A stretch of 64,000 nucleotides of DNA, from positions 1,922,001 through 1,986,000 of the forward strand of contig CM063290.1 of assembly GCA_032173965.1 (NCBI GenBank). Direction: 5' to 3'. Position numbers and translations under genes: made by a program. The notes below the pieces were generated by a model, which was not told the DNA's origin, searched no databases, and was given only the letters and a program-made list of their open reading frames with translations. This DNA is from Sitta carolinensis. Lineage: Eukaryota > Chordata > Aves > Passeriformes > Sittidae. Shown piece after piece: positions 10,423 to 23,145 of the stretch (the first letter of the stretch is position 1; every line of letters begins with the position of its first letter).

Positions 10423-10905
10423 TGTGAAAAACGAGGTTCGCTTTCCTGGTAAAGGTTTAAAATGTTTAATAGAGACAATAAGAGGAATAAAATAAAGCAA
10501 AGGTTCATACGGTCGGCCGGGTGTTTTGGATCCACCCCTTTTTATCCTGTTCTTCATGCATGGATTTATGCACATTCACTTTTCCAGGAACTGCTCTGCA
10601 TGGTCACTCCTTGGGTCTGTCAAGCTCAATTCCACTTTTATTCTGTTCTTATCATCTTTTGATTTGGGCTTTGGTCTCTTTGTCACAAGTGGTGAATGCT
10701 GAGAGTCACTTGGGTTTCTTCTGGAAGTGATCTATTCAGGCAGTTAAACACACTACACCTGAATTCCAAACTACAGCAAAGAAAAAAACCTTATACATCT
10801 ATTCAGGCAGTTAAAACACAGTAAAAACTACAGAAAACCCATCACACTTATAACATTCATTCCAATATTTGCAAAAAGCCAACACCAAAATATGCATTTA
10901 TAACA
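10423..10905 (-). mobile_element. Solo LTR of an endogenous retrovirus, antisense to OTOL1
   Basis: Runs from tgtgaaaaacgaggttcg to tgcatttataaca, so it has TG...CA ends in either orientation. It matches 47388-47868 along its whole length. Read on the minus strand it has a TATA-like aggataaaaagg, then a pyrimidine-rich R region and ATTAAA before the end, the order expected of U3-R-U5. It starts 22 bp after the OTOL1 stop codon. A clean target-site duplication was not evident (cc/acc at the edges). No viral coding sequence is attached. Confidence 0.75.
10486..10496 (+). promoter_or_regulatory. Two overlapping AATAAA signals downstream of OTOL1
   Basis: AATAAA occurs at 10486-10491 and 10491-10496, about 86 bp past the OTOL1 stop. 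These are the first canonical poly(A) signals on the plus strand after the gene. Both lie inside the antisense LTR. Use by OTOL1 is inference. Confidence 0.5.
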
Positions 10906-13900
10906 ACCCTGAGGAACATTTTTTTCCCTCTGGGTGTGAGAGGAGGAATGGGCAGCACCTTGGTTTGGTTGTTATTTTCGTGATGTTCCAGCAAAACCAT
11001 TTGTGTTTGGATTAGTTGGAAGAAGTTTCCTTTGCCCATTGGCCAAGCACCGACAGGACCAGCACAGGGAGGGCATTTCTCAGCTCAGTTTGGAATTAGA
11101 ATATTCAAATCATGGAATGAAACTCCTGCCCAGCTCCTGCAGTCCTTGCATGGTCCAAACTCCCTCTAGGGATCAGTTCCAATCAGCTCTGATTTTGATA
11201 AAAATGCCAGGGTTTGATTTATAGAGCTCAGCCAGATGGGAACACGAGCAGTAGGTTCCTTAAAATCACCTGAAAAGATTTAAAGCTCCTTTATCCTTGA
11301 ATCAGTGTTATTTAGTGCTTTAGCCTCGGTCATGAATTACAGAAAAAAATTGTCTTTTTAAAAGAGTATTAGATCAGTATAAAAACCCTCCTAAATCTTG
11401 TTGTTAAACAAAAATAAATCTGAAACTTTCAAAAGTAGCTGAGAGATGAATATTGTGTTTTATTGACCTACTCAGACCACCAGGTTCTGAGCCTCTGATG
11501 CTGTGGGATCATCCTTGGGATCATCCTTGGGATCATCCTCATCTGATGCTCGGGATCAGCCAGATGGGAACACGATCTGGTTTTAGCCTGAGCCTTTCTA
11601 ACTTTAAAAAGGGGAAAAAGAGGAATAAGTCATTCTAAAACTCAGATATCTCTGATTGGTTTTTTTAAATTCATGGCTTGAAGTGTTTGATGGAAGATGG
11701 GACATTTGAAAAGAGGTTTTATCTTTATTTTCTTTGAGAAGGAATTGGGGTGTGGGGTCTCCTTGAGCCTCTCTCTGAGGGAGCTGGGTAAATGTCTGGG
11801 AGAGGGGAGAAAGAAAAAGCAGCTCTGGGTGGATCTTGTCTGTTTTTTCTGGTAAAGATCAATGTAAATGTGCTTTTTGTAGACAATAAAATGCTGATTT
11901 ACCCCAACTTGGAAGCAGTTGGGGGATTTCTGGTGCATTTTTGTCCTTGCCAGAGGAAACTTTTAAGGAAATTTCAATTTTTTTTAAGCTTACTAAATTC
12001 TCCAGAGTTGCTTCTTTCCCACCTTTCTCTCTGTATGTTCTATCCCTCAAACATCAGGCTGTGTCTGCTTAATGAGAAGTCATTAAGGAAATGCTCATTA
12101 AGGGAAAAATTCCATCTGTGGAGTGCTGGGGGCTGGAAAATCTGGGAGGATGGAGTCCAGGCACTGGGGCTTTGTCTGAGGAGATGGGGATTCCCAGGAG
12201 TGAAACTCTCTTTTTATAGCCCCTGTGGGATGTTATCCTCACTCCTCTCGTTATCCAAGGGAACTTTTATTGCTCCATAACCATTCCTCAAGCTGTAGGA
12301 AATTCCTAAATACGTGTTTAATGCGCTGCTGCACCAGTTTGGGGTTGAAAGGGCACCAACCCAGTCAATAAAATCCTTTGGCAGAGTGGATAAAATGCCA
12401 GGATAATCCCATGGGTTTATGGGAGCTAAACTGTTATTTTTTCACTTTGACTCCTGCCCTTTTTCTTTTGATATTCAGCTGGCTAACGCTGGGAACTAAA
12501 ATGGCTTTAAAGGTGGGGATTGGGGTTAGGGAGGAAAGCTTTATAAACACCAAGTCCAATAATTTGGCTTCAAAGCCTTTGTGATGCTGCTGAACAGCTC
12601 TTGCTGGATAAAACTGTTATCAGGATATTTTCTCTTCAGTGAGGGAAGCACTTTGGAGCTGTGGAAAGTAGGGATGAAACTACAGGAGGTCTTGGGAGTG
12701 GGAAGACAGATAAATAAGCTTTACACGTTTCCTCCCATAAGCATTTTGATAGCGAATAAAAGTTCTTGTTAAATTTGGCAGGACATCTTAAAGATTTCTG
12801 TCTCTCTCTCTTGTACATCCCAGCTCTTGAAAATCAGTGTTAGGAATATTTAGATAATGGTGAAAATTCCAATTCTCTGGGGTCAGTTACAACAGCTGGG
12901 GTTGTTGTTTTTCCCCACTCTCATAAAAATGTAAATTGGAGGAGGAAATGTCCCCAGGCTGGGGGTCCCTGGGCTCTGCCCTCCTGGGAGAAGGGGATTT
13001 TTCCCAATCTCCCAGATATTGAAAGAATTGGCTGATGATTGATTAGTTCTGCTTCTCCAGGCTCATCAATGGGGAGAAGGAAGGGATGTTTCCTTTCCCA
13101 TGTGGCAGTGACTGCAGGGGAAGGCAGGAACCACAAATTCCCGATTTTTGCCATGGCTGACACCGCTGGAACTGGAGAATAAAATGGGATTTCTGCTCCT
13201 GTAGTCCCCAGCACAGCCCTGGGAGGGGATCAAGTGTTGATGGAGGCAGGCTGGGATATTGGGATCTCTCTTCCTGGGTTCAGGACAGGAGTGTGGGATT
13301 CCCTTCCCTCTGCTTTCTAGTGCTCAAACACCTAAAACCCTTGGGAAGCCAAATCTGCAGGGTTTGAGAGAAACATCCAAGAATTTTTATTGATGGAGAA
13401 AAGGTGTGGGCTGTATTTATTTAAATTTAAAAATCCATATTTTGAGTAATATTTTGTTGAGTCGTTGACTATTGAGGGTGTGTTTATTGGAACAAATTTA
13501 CAATAATAATAATATTAATAATCTCAACTTCCAGCTGGAAATCCCTGAAGACAAATCTTTTAGATCTTTGCTGCTTTAATCTAAAGATGCTGGGGTGGGT
13601 TTTGGGCTGGGCTGTTTCCCAGGCAGGCCCAGCTCTGCTCTTTGGATGCTGTGGCTGTCCAGGGAAGCAGGAACAAAAAGTGGCTCATCCTTGATTTTTC
13701 CAAGGAGATGGAAGCAGTGCAGGGACCAGTTTAACCAGTTACACACTGCCAGGTGAACCCCAGGTGTCAGACAGGCTCCTGCAGGGAATTCTGAGTTCCC
13801 TGTGCCTCTTTTTTCCCAGTTTTCCCTGGGAAGGGCCCCAAAATTCCTGATGAGCTCACCCAGGCAGCCCTGCCTTGGCAGCACTGCTCCCTCAGGAATA

Positions 13901-15275
13901 TTTCTGAGGAATTGCTGCAGGAAAAGCTCTTTGTTGCCTCAGATCCTGCTCTGTCAGCTCCCACCCCCAATTGTTTTAACCCAAAATCCTGAACTGGGAT
14001 AAATCCTGAATATCCTCTCGGCAGCTCAGTTTGCCTCTGCAGCACTTGGAGCTAGGAAATATTAAAATATTGGGGAAAACACAAATATATGGCCCTAGGT
14101 GCTACAGAGACAAATCTACTCAGTGCTTTTAAGATCAGTCTTTATTTCCTTGTGTTATAAATGCAGCCCCACAAAAAACATGAGGATTTAGAAGAGTTGT
14201 CTGTGCTTTGTGTGGCTCTTTTCTCTTTATATTCACTTTATTTCTCCCCTCTGCAAACTTGCTGCCTGTATTTCTCTTAAGGTTTTATTTTAGCTCCATA
14301 GCTATCCAGATTTTTCGTCTCCCCAGGGCATATCTATTTGTTTGGATGACTAACTTGCTTTTCCTGTAGAAATCTGAGTTTCTAAGTTGCTGATCCAAGT
14401 CTCTCCAATGATAAGTCATTGTCCATCTGTTTGCTCCCTCCTGAGCTGGTGCTGGGAGCTGCAGTCAGGATTAATGTGTGTGGAGCAGGCTGCAAGTTAG
14501 ACCTGGATTTGCAAGGACAGCCTCATGCCTTGTTTTCCCTGTGCTTCTGGCTCCTGAGGAAAGAACCACCTTGGTTAAATAGATTTTTAATTTTTTTTTT
14601 ATTATTTTCTATGCCCAGCGAACTTTGTGGGGAAAAAAAATCTTCTAAAACCCCACCATCCTTAAGACCCAGGTTCCAGCTGGCTGCATCCCTCCTCAAA
14701 CCTGTATTTGGTGGATTTTTCTGCAGGTTTTTTCAGGAAAAACTGGGGAGGGTGTTTGCAGGAGGAGGTGGCTTTCAGCAGAAGGGTGGAACTCGCCGTA
14801 GCCCCCCAGGAGCCACTTACAGACTCGAGTTGGGTGTGTGGCTGATAAAACAAGGAGCTGATTTGTTGTGCAGGGATGGAACTGCTGGTAGGAAAAGCTG
14901 AGCAGCCATGCACACCTCCCCTGATGTGCCAGGATTAATTCCTGGCTGGTTTTTTGTGGCTCTGCACCCGACTGTGTCCTTGTGGGGTGAGGATTTGGGA
15001 GTGGGAGGCTTCTCTGTCAGAATCCTCCCCTGTGTCCCATGGAGCCAATGCCACTGGATCTGGGATGTTGGACAAGGATGGGGATGAAGGTTTTAGGAAT
15101 TTTGGAGGGGGAAATGCTGGAGCTGGAGGGAGGAGTGTGACTCTGTGGGAGCAGCAGCTCCGGAGGTTGGTGCAGAAAGAGGGGCAGGAGCTGAGATCCC
15201 CTTTGGAATCCAGGCCAGGGGGAGCACAGAGCATTCTGCAGAGGGGAGGAGGCTGTGATCCTGTGGGGAATCCTG
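10906..15275. other. Long non-coding stretch, no gene seen
   Basis: About 4.4 kb with no exon, RNA gene or repeat family I can name. Minor items are three copies of a 14-bp gggatcatcctt-type repeat at 11500-11545, an AAT-rich run at 13498-13522, and A/T homopolymers near 14590 and 14630. Open frames stay near or below 160 codons and have no domain-like content. Confidence 0.55.
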
Positions 15276-15279
15276 CTGG

Positions 15280-16110
15280 GTGAGCCTTTGTGATCCCACG
15301 GAAATCCACCCTGGGTGGGCTCTGTGTGATCCCATGGGAAATCCACCCTGGATGGGCTCTGTGTGATCCCACAGGAAAGCCACCTTGGATGGGCTCTGTG
15401 TGATCCCATGGGAAATCCACCCTGGATGGGCTCTGTGTGATCCCACGGGAAATCCATCCTGGATGGGCTCTGTGTGATCCCACAGGAAATCCACCCTGGA
15501 TGGGCTCTGTGTGATCCCACAGGAAATCCACCCTGGATGTTGGCATGGGTGATTAGTTTTGGAAAATGCTACCCTGGGATGTGCTCTGTGGGATCCCCAT
15601 GGGAAACAGGCCAGGGTGGCTCTTTGAATCCACAGGGGAAAATCCATGGGATGGGGCTTGTGATCCGGAAATCCCTGGATGGCTCTTGTGATCCCATGGG
15701 AAATCCACCCTGGGTGGGCTCTGTGTGATCCCATGGGAAATCCACCTGGATGGGCTCTGTGTGATCCCATGGGAAAGCCACCTTGGATGGGCTCTGTGTG
15801 ATCCCATGGGAAATCCACCCTGGTGGGCTCTCTGTAATCCCATGGGAAATTCTCACTGGGTCAGCTCTCTGTGATCCCAGGAGAAATTCCTGCTGGATCA
15901 GCTCTGTGTGACCCCATGGGAAATGCCCACTAGATCAACTCTCTGTAATCCCATGGAAAATCCATGTTGGATCCTCTCTATAATCCCGTGGGAAATCCCT
16001 GCTGGCTCAGCTCTCTGTGATCCCAGGGGGAAATTCCCACATGGCTCAGCTCTCTGTGATGCCAGGGGAAATTCCCACTGGCTCAGCTCTCTGTGATGCC
16101 AGGGGAAGCC
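15280..16110. repeat. Minisatellite, ~37 bp unit, about 20 copies
   Basis: The unit is close to gtgatcccatgggaaatcca followed by ccctggatgggctctgt. Copies in 15280-15545 and 15700-15830 are nearly identical. They are more diverged from 15830 to 16110 (ctcagctctctgtgatccc). The stretch 15640-15700 shows copies with several missing bases. A minus-strand open frame of about 240 codons here is due to repeat periodicity and is not a gene. Confidence 0.95.
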
Positions 16111-19100
16111 CAGGCTGGAACAGGGAAGAGTGAGGGATCCTCTCCCGAGGAGAAAGGAGGGAAAGCCCGGGATGAGCTGACTGCAGCCCTCATTCCCTGC
16201 TCCCTCTGCCGAGCCCGGGCAGGAGGCAGGGACGGGGGGAAGGTGTTTTTAGATTCAGTTTTATTTCTGGTGATAAATTAACTTCCCCTCACGGACTCCG
16301 CTCTGCCCGTGACCCCTCCCTGTCCTCCCATTCCCAAACCACTCCTGGGTTTTCTCTCCGAGCAGGGAGCGATGGATCAGCTTCGGCGTTGTCCCCACCG
16401 CACCAGCTCCTCTCTCGTAGCTCTAAACTCATTAATTAATTAAATCAAACCCGATCGCAGAGTTGGGGGCTCGGGGACCCGCTGGGATTCGGAGCAGGAG
16501 CGCGCGGCGGGCGGGATTTGGGGATGCTGCAGGGACAGCAGATGGCAATGTGGCGCTGCGAACCGGCCCCGGCAATTCCGCAGGGACCGCCAAATTCCTT
16601 GGAAAATCGAGAGGAGCGCCGGGTGCTGGGCACAGGATCTGGGACTGCCAGGGCTTTTCCATAGGATGTGTTGGGAACCTGCCTTGTGCCCATGCTCGGG
16701 CTCTTCGTGCCTCCTCGGAGCTGGGCTGGGGGATTTTGGGATGGGGGGACATTCCCAACCTGTCGTTTCCACTTAGGGAAGGTCCTTTTAGGGTTTTATG
16801 CCTTAGAAAAGCCAAGACCCCAGCGTGGCCCGTGTTTACTGGGGGCTCTCTGCGTGTTCATTTTGATTTAAATGTAATTTTATCCGTGAGGGCTCTGGAT
16901 GCAGAGAGCTGGAGCACAAACCTCAGCTCAGAATATGGAAATTATTCCCCAGCCTTGAATCCCAAGAAGTCTACAACCACATGACTTTGCTGGTTTTAAT
17001 ACATGGCTCGTGATAAAGCCAACCACAAGCTAAAATTCCCTCAATTTTGGTGCCTGCACGTGTGGAAAATTAGGAGGCAGAGAAACTGTAAGTGCAATGT
17101 GAGCTTGGTTTGTGGGACTCGTCAATTAATTAGACAGCAAATGCTGTTATCTCTACCTGCAATTGATTTTTGGCTGGCAAATTAGTGGTAGACAATTAGA
17201 GGTTTTCCTTAAAAAAACAACAAAAAAATGTTTGTGAGGCTTCCTGGAACCCAAATCCTCAATAAATCCAGTGGGTTTGCAGTGAGAGAGGCTCCTGCTT
17301 CCCCTATAATGCCTGCATTTAAAAAATGCAGGAGGAGCAAATTTTGGCTGGAGAAAAGGGGAGATAGCTGGGTATCCAGGTTATTTTCTTTTTGGAGAAT
17401 TAATATGCAAATTATCCGTGATAAAGTTGTTATAATATATAAATTTATCACATTTCCTATATATTTTACATCTAAATTCCTGTGGTGTTTTATGCAGTTT
17501 CCCAGCTGAGGAGCTGCAGGAATAACCTGTTGCAAACACTGTGGATGTGTAAAATCTGGATTTGGGGCTGGACTGTGGCCCCCCCCCAAGAGCTCTAAAT
17601 TGGGGATTTAACTCTTAATAATTCACTCAAGCATAACATAATATTTATTTAAAATAAAGGATAAAATTAAGAGTTCACTTCACCCCTCAAGTGGAGGTTT
17701 GATAGAATTTAATCCTTATCTCTCAAAGGCCAAGTGATTTTAGGGGGAGGGAATTGGTGTCATTTAAATCCTTAAAAACTGAATCTTTATGATGAGCTCT
17801 GCTCTTGCTGTTTGTCAGAAAATTCAATTCGTGCTGTTAAATTTTCCTGTACAGCTGAGAGTCCCCCAAGCCTCCATCCCTAATTTATTTGTCAAGGAAT
17901 TCTGGAAATGCAAGGAAATTCTGGAAAGCTGCAAAGCTTTGCTGGTAGATTGGCAACTTGGGTTTATGTAGAATTTATTTATAAACCCTCCTCGTGTGAG
18001 GAAACGGGGAAATAACATTGAGCTGTGTGAGGGGAATTGGAATAAAAATATTTGTGGGGTCAGCCAGAGCAATGAACCTTTGGAATTGTGTTGTTGAGGG
18101 ATGGGTTGGGCATTCCAGATCCATCTGTGGACACAAAAACGCTACAAAACTGGAATTTTTTCCAAAAAAAGAGAATTCCTCAGGGAGGAGCTCACTGAGG
18201 AGTGGATGAACCAGGAACCCCTCCTGTGCCAAACCTTCTGGAAGATCAGATTGGGAGTTCACCCTTCCCAAATCCACAGGAAAATGGCTCAAATGGGCTG
18301 TGCAGGGAGGGCTGGATGATTTTTTTCCCAGGGGGATCTGCTGTGCATGGCCTGGTTGTGTCTCCAGAGGGGTTTTTAGTGGGAATTTTGGCAGTGGGAT
18401 GGAGGCTCGTGGGTTTGGGGCGATGCCCCTGGGATCAGGGGGTGACCTGAGTTTGTTCAGCTTCTCCTCTGTTCCTGCTGGATTTATCCCTCTGGCTCCA
18501 GAGGGCCTTTCCCTGGTTTGAATCCTGATTTTTTTCCAGGTTCCAGGCACGCTCAGGGAGGAGGAATTTGCCCCTGGATCCAGCCAGTGCTGCAGGCACC
18601 TCTGGGATCCCCAATCCCGACTCTCAGCCCTGACTTTGACTTTAGAGGTGGAACTGAGCACAATTTCCAGCTGAATAACAATAATGGGAAAGAACTCCAG
18701 GCTCTTGGAGCAGTAATCAGAGTTCTAAACAGCCACACCACAGCTTTTTCCAAATTGATCTTCCCATTCCTTCATCACTGTTGTTATCCCTGTTTACCTC
18801 CAATTGAAATCTTTCCACTCAATTGGTTCTAATTGACTCAGTCAGTTTAAGGAAAATAACTTGGGGGAAAAAAGGGCCTAAATATATATTTTTTTTCCCT
18901 CATAAAACCTTCCTAAAACTGAGAAAAAAAGATAAATCCAAATTACGAGCTGCTGCTCCCAACAGAGACCAAATTCATCTGCGACATAATTGGAATTACA
19001 GCATCTCTTGGCAGCCCAAAAGAGTAATCAAGGAGAAAAACTAAACCCTGGAAAGTTATTTTAAAACTAAAATGAAGCGCTCGAGCAAAAAAGTGACTGA

Positions 19101-20884
19101 AAATAAAACCAGTTTCCGTGAGTTTATTCTGAGTAAACAAGATAAAATTGAAGATATCAACAACTCCAGGATTGAAGTGACCCCACGGGCAGCAATATCT
19201 GGAATTCTCTGAGTTCAGCACAGAAAACATTTGGATTTCAGCTCCCTGTCCATAATAGACACAGGAATGTTGGCTAAGGGAATGTCCTGCTCTGTTCTGT
19301 TTTCATGGAAAAATAGTGATTTTATTTTTTAATTTTTTTTTTCAGCTGCTCTTTAGAGAAAAGCTGAATATGCATCAGGCAAAATGTGGTGGAAAATAGT
19401 CTGAATATTCAGGAGGCTCTGTGAATGCCGGGGCAGGGTGGAATCCTGGAATTCAGTTGGAAAAGCCCCTTAAAGGCTTTTCTGAATTCCCCCAGCACAA
19501 CCAACCCATCCCTAATCCAGATCCCCAAGTGCCAAGGAAAACAAAAACCCTGGAGAGCTTTTGCTGGGAGTTGCTGTGGGCAGGAGCTGCTCACTACTCC
19601 CTGATTAATTTAAACAGAGATATTTGCTCCTGGGAGTAACTCATCCCCCCAGGAGCACTCTGGAAAATCCCAAAATTCTTCCATCCCGAAGGAGAAAAGT
19701 CCTTCCTGTTGGTCAGATGCAGAGATTTTACAGCTGGAGGAGCTGAATCCAAATAAATCAACCCTGCTGGAGACACGAAAAACTTCAGTGGGGCAGAAAG
19801 AATTTAACCTTTGGGAAAATTATTATTATTTTTTTTTTCTTTCTGTGCTGCTTTGCTGGAGCCTGGGGCAGAGAGCAGTGGAATTGGGGTGCTGGAGCCA
19901 CTGCTGGGCATTCCCAAGGGATTTTTACCAGCCAGGATGTGCTGGCATTTATGGGAATCCCTTTTCCTGGAGATTTCACTTCAAATCTGCCTGAGATCTC
20001 TGAGCAGAGGAGCGTTGGGGATTTGCAGTGTTGTCAAATTGGCAAAATGCTAGGAATGCCATTATTCGAGCAAGGCTTTATTAATCACAATAAATAAAGC
20101 TTTATTTCCCCCCCCCCCCTGCAGCAGACAGGCTCTTGAAATCCTGGGAGTGTGTGGCAAAGCAGGGAGCTGCAGCTCCACACCTTGGATATTCTGGAGT
20201 TCTTTGCAGCCCAGCTGAGTTTGAAATGTGAAATGTGCTGGCAGAGGAGCTGGGGAGGGAGCTGGGATGAAGGAAATCTGGATTTGGCTTCGGATGGCAG
20301 GGGTGGAAGTGGGTGAGCTTTGAGATCCCTCCCAGGAGTTGGGGTGAGGGCAGCTTGTTCTTCCCTTTGGGGTACCTGGGGACCTCAGAAAGGGGTGGGC
20401 AATAATAAATATTGTCAGTGCTGGCACTTCTTCCACTCCCACGGGTCCCTCCCCTGAGAGGGGAGGCTCTATTTTGGTTTTTAAGGGATAGAATTGCTTT
20501 ACACTTCAGTATTCAAATGTCATTTTCCTTCCTTCCCCCCCCCTTTTTTTCCCCTAAATTTCCTATTTCCTTGCTTTTCTCTTCTCCTCACTTGCTGTTT
20601 CATCTTGCCCAAATTTTCTCCTTCTAAAAGATCTGCCCTTTTAACTCTTCTGCCTGATACTTTATTCTCCTTGGGATATTCCTGTGCCCTGGCCTCCAAT
20701 TCCTTATTATCCCAGGATTTATTCCTGCTGGAAGTGCCATTAATTGGCATTTAGTGCCTCAGATTTCATTTAGGGAGATGACAGACAGGGTTCCAGAGCT
20801 AGAAACACTTGCAGATTAACTCCTGCTATCACAGTTTGCCTTTTTGTTTTCTTGCCATCTCGTACCACCTTCTGAAAAATCATG
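16111..20884. other. Long non-coding stretch, no gene seen
   Basis: Mixed composition with a somewhat GC-rich part at 16290-16730 that holds a few CpGs but no recognisable exon. A C-run (20108-20120) followed by tgcag mimics a splice acceptor without a coding exon behind it. Polypyrimidine sequence occurs at 20520-20600. No CR1 or LTR was confidently recognised. Confidence 0.5.
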
Positions 20885-20960
20885 TTGATTTTTCAGCTGG
20901 TGATTTTTCAGTGAGTGATTTTTCAGTGAGTGATTTTTCAGTGAGTGATTTTTCAGCCCA
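20885..20960. repeat. 15-bp tandem repeat, 5 copies
   Basis: tgatttttcagtgag repeats from 20901 at exact 15-bp steps (20901, 20916, 20931, 20946), preceded by one variant copy near 20886. Confidence 0.95.
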
Positions 20961-22974
20961 GGATTTTTTTTGTCAGCCTCAGTGGATCCCAGGTGGGATG
21001 TTATTCCCTGAGATGCTCAGACCTGCTGGATCTTGCAGCCTGAATGGAGCTGAGAAGCCCCTGGAGATGCCTGAACGCTCCCTGAGGGGAAGTTATCCAG
21101 CAAAGAGAGCTTTTCCTCTTTGCAAATGGGAACATTTTTCTGGAGCTCCTTTGGAACTCAGTGCCAGCTTTGAAAAACCTCCTGCAGCTCCATCCTCCCC
21201 CGTGGATTTCTGTGGCATTTGAAATCCAGGGAATGTCTTTTCCTTTAACCCCCAGGGTGGATTTACCCCTGAGCTCTGCTTGGGGCATCACCCAAAGCCA
21301 GTGCTGAGGGTTCAGCCAAAAATCCCCCAATCCCTGGAAAATCCAGGAATGTTGGAGGCCTGACTTGATTTCTTGCTTTTCAATCCCACTGGTTTGAGCA
21401 GGATTACAAAGACTTCAGAAAGAGAGGAACGCTGGAAATGCTTCTCAGTTTGAACCCATCATTTGTAGCTTATTAAAGCCCAGCTCGAGGTTTTTATTAG
21501 ATAATCGATAAATCTAATCAAGTTTTATAGGAAGGGTGGTTTTATTTTATGCTGCCATAAATTCTCCTCATTTTGCCAATCAACATTTACAAGGGATTTG
21601 AAAAGCACTTTGGGAAAGAAACCCCATTGTGTGTCTCTCATCCAGATTCTCAACAGGAATTTGAATTTCTGTCCCTGTCATGCTAAAAGCAGAATTGAAA
21701 AAGTTTATTAAATCTGTGCCCCTAAATTGACCCAACACAGATATCTCAGATGGGAACTCATCCTCATAAACAGCTTTAGGCACAAGGTATGGATAGGGAT
21801 GAATCACTGAAATAAATTCTGAGAGGTATTAAAAAAACCTCCAAATACTGGAATATTAACACAGCTCTTCACACCTTTCTGTGCTCTGGCATTAAATGGC
21901 TCTGGGATGGTGCCTTTGGAATTATTGGAAAATAATTCCAGAAACTGGAATGGTTTCACAGGAAATGTGAAACCCCCTGGAGCAGGGGCAGGGATGGTTT
22001 GTGTGCAGCGAGGAAAGCAAAGGCACGAAGGAAAAAAAAAAATCACCCTGCTCTCCTTGGTGCTGGAATTCCAAGGGAATTCAGCCTCACTCCTTGAGCA
22101 AAGTGCTCCAGGGACAATGCTCTTTTACAGCCAGACTCAAGGCAGAGGATCTATTCTGGAAAAAAAAAATTAATAATTTTTAAGCTGTGGAATCTGTCAG
22201 TGTTTCCTCCGAGAGACATATTAAACATAAAAATTATTTCAGTGTGTAAATCAATCCGTGCTGTCTCAATCTGTTACTCCTCTTCATTTTGGGTTTGGGC
22301 TTGAAATTAGAATGACATCAAAGTGATTTTGGGGGCAGGACTCAGGAGCTGCACTAAATTGAACCTTTGAACTGCCACAGGTGCAGGGCTCTGGGTATTT
22401 GGGAAGGCTGAGGATCCACAGGGAGCTTTGGAGCTGATCCTGCCCCAGCACAGCCTGGCCAGAGGAGCAGATTTCTCTCCCTGGATGAGTTTTACCCCTC
22501 AAGGCACTGTCAGTGCAGGATAAATGACCCCCAAAAAGTTGCTGGCTCTTAGTGCAGGGCATTCCCGTGCAGGATGGGATTTCTGGGAGCACAGAACCGC
22601 TGGAATTTCCCCCCATGCGCAGCTTTAAGCAGGCAGGCTCCTCGGGGCGCTCTCTCATTCCCACTTCTTTCTTTTTATTTTTTGTTAGGGAGGATTTTCT
22701 CCTCTGTTGCTCCCGTTTTCATCTCCTGATCCAAGCCCTTCTTGCTGCCCGTGTGCCTGGGGCTGTTTTTGGGACCCCCCTGCTCTGATCCCACCCTGCT
22801 CCCACATCCCAGTGAGGTGGGATCACCCTATAAATTCCAGCCAGATCGCTGGGATGCTTTTTTAAAACATCTTTTCCAACGTGAGCTTTGCTCAATATGA
22901 CCCATGTGTGGACAGTGCTCGGGGGAGAGACGATTTTTGGTGTCCTGCAGGGAGTGTCCATGGCCCAACTTAAA
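20961..22974. other. Non-coding stretch, no gene seen
   Basis: No exon or repeat family was recognised. Short A-runs occur at 22030 and 22160. Confidence 0.5.
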
Positions 22975-23145
22975 AAATCATGGAATTCCTGAGGTTGGAA
23001 ACCCCTCTGGACTCATTCAATCCAACCATTGCCCAGCACTGCCCCATGCACAGGGCTGGTAAACCCCTGCAGCGATGGGGATTCCATTCCCAGGCTGGAC
23101 AGCCCCTTCCAGAAGAAGTTCTCCCAATATCCACACATTTTTGAG
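22975..23145 (-). mobile_element. CR1-like LINE 3' fragment (different subfamily)
   Basis: Reads atcatggaattcctgaggtt, 'ggaaacccctctggactcat', tcaatccaaccattgcccag, then gatggggattccattcccag and 'ggacagccccttccagaag'. This matches the reverse complement of avian CR1 3' ends with the 'gactccatgatctt.agaggtcttttccaacc' type of tail. Confidence 0.7.

Noticed and set aside
15017..15856. Minus-strand repetitive open frames with His/Trp/Pro-rich text
   Set aside because: The pattern is explained by the 37-bp DNA repeat read in three frames.
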